Shown here: positions 59,036 to 64,000 of the stretch, in pieces
Layout of the letters: the number at the start of each line of letters is the position of its first letter
Numbering within the stretch: position 1 is the stretch's first letter
DNA from: Balanoglossus misakiensis
Taxonomy: Eukaryota > Hemichordata
DNA length: 64,000 nucleotides
Assembly: GCA_040954595.2 (NCBI GenBank)
Contig: CM082581.2
Span: forward strand, 1,860,001 to 1,924,000
Reading direction: 5' to 3'
Made by a program: the position numbers and the translations under genes
Notes under the pieces: model-generated
What the model was told of the DNA's origin: nothing
What the model saw: the letters and a program-made list of their open reading frames with translations, nothing else
Databases searched by the model: none

Positions 59036-59189
59036 GGGACCTACAGAAGAAAAAAGAATGAAAGAATTAAATACATGAAATCAATGATAATTAAAGCTGC
59101 AAGCAGCGTTGGTGGGGCACAAACGGTTCCCATGGTAACCAGCGAATCCCAAAGCTGTATCTGCTGTGGATACCAAGATATGGGAAAGT

Positions 59190-59897
59190 AGGTCAAAGGT
59201 CACCTGAGTTCACCCAAATTTGGGCGAAACATTTTGACACCATACTTGTCCATGACCAACAAAAACCAAACCTCTAGCCCTATTGGTTAGCCTGGAATTA
59301 GATATGTGCATAATTACTGAGGTAACATAAAAGACCCCAAAAGGTGTTCAATCCCTCCAAAAGCCAAGGCTCTATCCTGTCTGGATGCCGAGATATAGGG
59401 AAGAAGGTCAAAGGTCACCTGAGGTCACCAAAATTTGAGCAAAATTTTGACACCACATATGTCCTTATACAACAAAAACCAAACATCTAGCCCTGTTGGT
59501 TAGCTTGGAATAAGATATGCACATAATTAATGAGGTATTGTGTAAGACTCTATTAGGTGGTCAATCCCCCCATAGCCAGGGCTGTAACTGCTCTGGAAGC
59601 TGAGATATGGGAAAGTAGGTCAAAGGTCACCCAAAATTTGGGCATAAAAGTTTGACCCCATAGTGGGCCATGTCCAACAAAAACCAGACCTGGAGCCCTA
59701 TTGGTTAGCCTGGATTTAGATATGCAGAAAAATGATGTTTCAGAAATAGGTCAAAGGTCATTGCCAAAATATTTGTGTCATGTCCTGACAGCATTGGTAC
59801 CCATGTCCACAAAATTCATGACTGTAGTGCTTTTACAAGAGGAGGTATGGGGAATATGCATATATAATTAGTTGGTTTAAAACTGGGTCAAAGGTCA
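59190..59897 (+). promoter_or_regulatory. cluster of five DR1 (AGGTCA-n-AGGTCA) motifs
   Basis: AGGTCAAAGGTCA occurs exactly at 59190, 59405, 59617 and 59748, and GGGTCAAAGGTCA at 59885. An extra AGGTCA lies at 59422. This is the consensus bound by HNF4, RXR and COUP-TF type nuclear receptors. The spacing of ~130-215 bp follows the internal repetition of the unit. Function is not shown by sequence alone. Confidence 0.6.
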
Positions 59898-60030
59898 TGT
59901 GAAAATTGCCCCCCCAAAATTGTGACAAGTTCCGGTCATATGATGACTTATATCCACAAAAATAATTTCCTTGGTGTCAACATTTTGGCTATAGAACGGA
60001 ATTTACATTTTTCAATGGTTTTCAGGAAAT

Positions 60031-60358
60031 CCAATATGGCCGCCATAATGATCGACCAATCACAGTGCACTTCGCAAACTTGAAAGACATAGGTTAGGTG
60101 ACTGCATACCCCGAATCCCATAACTCGGCGATCACTGCTTCTGGAGAAGAAGATTTTAAAAGTTTTAAGTAGTTTTTCAGAAAAAAAATTGTAGCAAAAA
60201 AACTTTATATTTGACATCATGATTTCAATGGGGTAAAATGATGGACAGAAGGTAGGCTACCTGCACACAAAAATTGAACTCGATTGGCCCAGTAGTTTTT
60301 GAGAAGGAGTCATTTAACGGTTTTCGGAAAATCTAATATGGCCGCCAGGTCACGTGAC
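60031..60358. promoter_or_regulatory. YY1-like, CCAAT and CACGTG motifs in the repeat
   Basis: GGCCGCCAT (YY1-like) lies at about 60038-60046, CCAAT at 60056-60060, a second GGCCGCC at about 60340-60346, and the 10-bp palindrome GTCACGTGAC at 60349-60358. They occur in the best-kept unit of the tandem family. They may be remnants of a transposon promoter. Confidence 0.35.
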
Positions 60359-63300
60359 TAATTAAATATTCACGGCCACTCTAGGTCTACTCATTGGCCC
60401 CTATCACCCTACCAAGTTTCAGCCCTGTAGGTGCTGCGGTTTTCCAGATCTACCTCGCCTGGGTTGTGCCCCTTATGATAGCATTAATGTTGCAAGCCAG
60501 CCCAACCCAACAAACTGAGGGTCAAGGGGTACATATGGTCAATTAATAAAAAAAAATAAGGTGCGACCAACATTGGCTAGGTCTAAGCAGTTCCTATGGA
60601 TACCAGAGAGTGCCAATGCTATATCTGCTATGTTTATAGGAAAGTTGATCAAAGGTCACCAAGAGCTCACCCAAAATTGTCAACAAATTTTTCTTCCAAA
60701 ATGATCAGTGTAAAATGAAAAACAAGACTTCTGGCTCTATTGGTTAACCTGGTTATTAGGTGTTCCAGCCTTCAAAATTGTAAGACGTTATCTACTGTGC
60801 ATGCCAAGGCATGGAAAAATAGGTCCATCAAAAATGTCCAAAACCAAAGCCATCAAAAATGTCAGAAAAAATTTTGATTGCATAGTGGTCTATGTTCAAG
60901 GAAACCCAGACTCAAAGCTTCATTGTCTAGTCTACAATTACGTAAGCACATATTTATAAGATTATCATTGGTCAAGAAATTCAGCAAAAAAATTAAGTCC
61001 AAAAGTAGAGCATGTTCATAAAAAATTCAACCTGTAACAATATGGGTAAGCTCAGCATTAGATATGCACATATTTAATAAGGTCAACATTGGTCCAGTGG
61101 ATTCCAAATGTAACAAAAATACCTAAGTCCCATACTTGTCCATATACATCAAAAACCAAACCTCTAGTGCTACTAGTCTTGCCGTAATAAGATATTCAGA
61201 AAAGAATACAGGTGCCAAATGTAGAACGAAGTTCAATGCCAAAATATGTCCTGGCAGCAGTAATGTGACAAAAATCATCACTGTTGTGCTTTTCAACTAG
61301 AGGCACATCCACGAATAATTAAGTTCTGAAAAAAACTAGATCAAAATACATGCGAAAATTGCCAAAAAAAATGCAATGTATTCTGGTCATATGAAGACTC
61401 GTATCTATAAAAAGAATTGGTGTGCAATCAATGAGTAACCCAGAAAAAGGAAATTTTAGTTTTTAATCAGAATTCAAAATCCAATTTGGCTTCAATAAGC
61501 TTTAATTAAGTTCTGAAAGATCTGGATCAAAGAACAAATGAAAGTTGCCAAAAATTTGTATTATTAGGTGTTGAAAAAGGTTGGATCAAAGGACATGTGA
61601 AAGTTGCCAAAAAATTGTAACATATTCTAGTCGTATGGTGACTCATATCCATTAAAGGAATTTGTATGCAATCAATGCATAGGCTAAAAATAGGAAAATT
61701 TAGTTCTTAATCGGAGTTTAGAAAATCTAATTTGGCTCCAATGAGATTTAACCAATCAAAATTCACTTGAAAACTTGATTAGATAAAAAAATGACAATTA
61801 TAATGAGATTTTCAAAAATCCAATAAGGCATCAAAAGTCACATGACCACTAATGATATTATTGTCAAACTTTGAACCGGACAGTCAATTAGTAATTTGAA
61901 AAACAGTTTTGAAAAAATATGTCAACTTGTAGAAATTATCAGAAAATCCAATATGGCCGTCATGAAGAAGACAATTAAACTTACAAGCAGCATTGCAGGG
62001 GCTAAACTGGTTAGCATGGTTTCAAAAGAAAGCAAAGGCTGTATCTGTTGTGGATGCCAAGAAATGGTAAAGTACTTCATTAGGTGTTCCAGTCCTCTAA
62101 ATTTGAAACATGCATCTGCTGTACATGCCAGGTTATGGGAACGTAGATCAAAGGTCATTGCCAAAATTATCAAAAAATAAGGTTATGTTCCGGCAGCAGC
62201 AGTACTCATGTAAACAAAATCATGACTGTTTTGCTTTTTAACAAGAATCGTATCCACATACAATTAAGTTCAGAATACACTGGATCAAAGGACATGTGTA
62301 GTTGTCAAAATTTTGTATAATCAAGTTCTGAGAAAACTGGATCAAAAACATGTATTCTGGTCATATGGCGACTCATATCCATACAAAAATTTTATCCAAT
62401 AAGGTTGAACCAATCACAATTCACTTGAAAACTTAAGTAGAAAAAGATTTTTGACATTTTTAATGAGATTTTTCAAAAATCCATAATAAATCCAAAGTCA
62501 CATGACCACTAACATTATTATTGAAAAAATTGGAACCGCACAGTAAATTAGAACTTTATTGGCCTTGTAATTTTTGAAAAGAGTCAACTTTTAAAGGTTA
62601 TCAGAAAATCCAATATGGCTGCCATGACGAAGACAAAGCTAAAAGCAGCATTGGAGGGACGAATGTGGTTAGCATGGTTCCAACAGAAAGCAAAGGCTGT
62701 ATCTGTAGCAGATGCCGAGAAATGGTAAAGTAAGCCAGAGGTCATGCAAAATTGTGCTAACAAAATTTGATATCAAACTGATCAGTGTCCAACAAAATCC
62801 AGACTTCTAAGCTATATTGGTTAACTTGAAATTGCTTATGTACATAATTATTGTGTTAACGTTTAATACTTCATTAGGTATTCCAGTCCTAAAAATTTGA
62901 AGGCTGTATCTGCTGTACATTCCAAGGCATGGGATAGTAGATCAAAGGTCATTGCCAAAGTTATCAAAAGATTTGGGTTATGTCCTGGCAGCAGTAGTAC
63001 TCATGTGAACAAAATCATGACTGTTGTGCTTTTTAACAAGAGGCATATCCACATAAAATTAAGTAGTGAACAAAAATGGATTAGAGATTGTGTGAAAGTT
63101 GCCAAAAAATGTAACGTATTCTAGTCATATGGTGACTCATATCCATAAAAAATAGTTGTGTGCTATCAATTAGTAGGCAAGAAATAGGAAAATGTATTTG
63201 TTAATCGGATTTTAGAAAATTCAATTTGGCTCCAATAAGGTTAAACCAATCACAATTCACTTGAGAACATGATTAGGAAAAATAAATGAGATTTTTTAAT

Positions 63301-64000
63301 GAGATTTTCAAAAATCCAATAAGGCATCCAAAGTCACATGACCACTAATGATATTATTGTCAAACTTTGTGAACAGTAAATTAGAACTTGATTCGCCCTG
63401 CAGTTTTGAAGAAAGTCAATTTTTATAGATTATCAGAATATCCTATATGGCAACCATGAAGGAGACAATTAAAGCAACATGCAGCATTGCAGGGGCCAAA
63501 GTGGTTAGCATGGTTCCAACACAAAGCAAAGGCTGTATCTGTTATGGATGCTGAGAAATGGTTAAGTAAGTCAGAGGTCATGCAAAATTGTGCTAACAAA
63601 ATTTGATATCACACTGATCCGTATCCAACAAAAAGCCAGACTTCTAACTCTATTGGTTAATTTGAAAAAGCTTATGTACATAAATATTGTGTTAAAGTTT
63701 AAACTTCATTAGGTGTTTAAGTCCTCCAAATTTGAAGAATGTATCTGCTGTGCATGCCAAGTTATGGGGAAGTACATCAAAGGTAATTGCCAAAATTATC
63801 AAAATATATTTGTTATGTCCTGGCAGCAGTAGTACTAATGTGAACAAAATCATGACTGTTGTGCTTTTAACAAGAGGCATATCCACATAAAATTTAGTTC
63901 TGGAATTACTGTATCAAAGGAGATGCGAGAGTCACCAGCAAATTGAAATATATTCTTGTCATATGGTGACTCATACCCATAAAAATTATTTGTGTGCTTT

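Larger units (their letters stand above)
59080..64000. repeat. tandem degenerate repeat family, ~0.7-1.5 kb units
   Basis: Units start with AATTAAAGCTGCAAGCAGC-like text followed by a GGCTGTATCTGCTGTGGATG-like block. Starts are near 59090, 60550, 61968, 62632 and 63465. Inside each are TCAAAGGTCA words, CTATTGGTTAGCCTGGAATT, GACTGTTGTGCTTTT and GTCATATGGTGACTCATATCC. Each unit ends with AATCCAATATGGC..., which runs straight into the next. The first unit is the best kept; later ones are AT-drifted and rearranged. No coding capacity is apparent; the 75-94-codon frames are incidental. The family may be a non-coding transposon or megasatellite. It runs off the right edge of the window. Confidence 0.7.

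Noticed and set aside
58781-59191. 136-codon plus-strand frame with repeated SRLTMVD segments
   Set aside because: The repetition follows the 64-bp minisatellite and a polypurine tract; there is no sign of a protein.
61896-63886. Several 64-94-codon frames with CxxC-like words
   Set aside because: They occur in parallel places of a non-coding tandem family (TGTATCTGTTGTGGATGCC text) and are not conserved between units.

Overview
This window is metazoan nuclear DNA, most likely from a marine invertebrate. Genes carry GT-AG introns and AATAAA signals, and the mobile elements (THAP-domain transposase, Crypton-type tyrosine recombinase) are animal-type. I cannot name the species; the multi-copy families recall amphioxus, hemichordate, cnidarian or mollusc genomes. 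There are no bacterial operons or CRISPR arrays.

Layout. 1-3038: a possible HIRAN fragment, AT-rich DNA, a small MITE, and the 3' half of a minus-strand pseudogene. 3041-8153: a nearly intact 5.1-kb DNA transposon of ISL2EU type with ~380-bp inverted repeats, an AT target duplication, a spliced SAP/SWIM/YqaJ nuclease gene (+) and a THAP/DDE transposase gene (-), convergent. Each inverted repeat carries the same untranslated first exon with a splice donor. The element split the minus-strand gene, whose 5' half lies at 8154-9655. 10513-11820: an unrecognised spliced gene. 12888-14820: a Crypton-like tyrosine recombinase pseudogene broken by a 398-bp MITE (13333-13730, 9-bp target duplication). 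14736-20063: a head-to-tail tandem duplication of 2,664 bp carrying a SAM-domain coiled-coil gene; only the right copy is complete. 20395-23896: a divergent multi-exon gene with acidic motifs suggesting an unclassified DDE transposase.

23912-56519 is a satellite array of ~190-bp monomers in a higher-order repeat (A-B-C-D-E = 947 bp, alternating with a six-monomer 1,139-bp form). A 2,832-bp element with TA target duplication (25219-28050) interrupts it. The array begins about 15 bp after a splice donor of the 20395 gene, and a Cys/His-rich reading frame just past the array (56611-56829) may be a later exon of that gene, so the array may lie within an intron. 56830-64000 is repetitive: a G19 run, a G-poor degenerate array, a ~64-bp minisatellite, and degenerate 0.7-1.5 kb tandem units carrying several DR1 nuclear-receptor-type motifs.

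There is no cooperating pathway here. The region is a repeat-rich locus where transposons nested in one another, a local duplication, and satellite expansion can be put in partial order. The most notable items are the inverted-repeat-borne leader exons of the ISL2EU element, the possible unclassified DDE gene, and the satellite with its embedded element.
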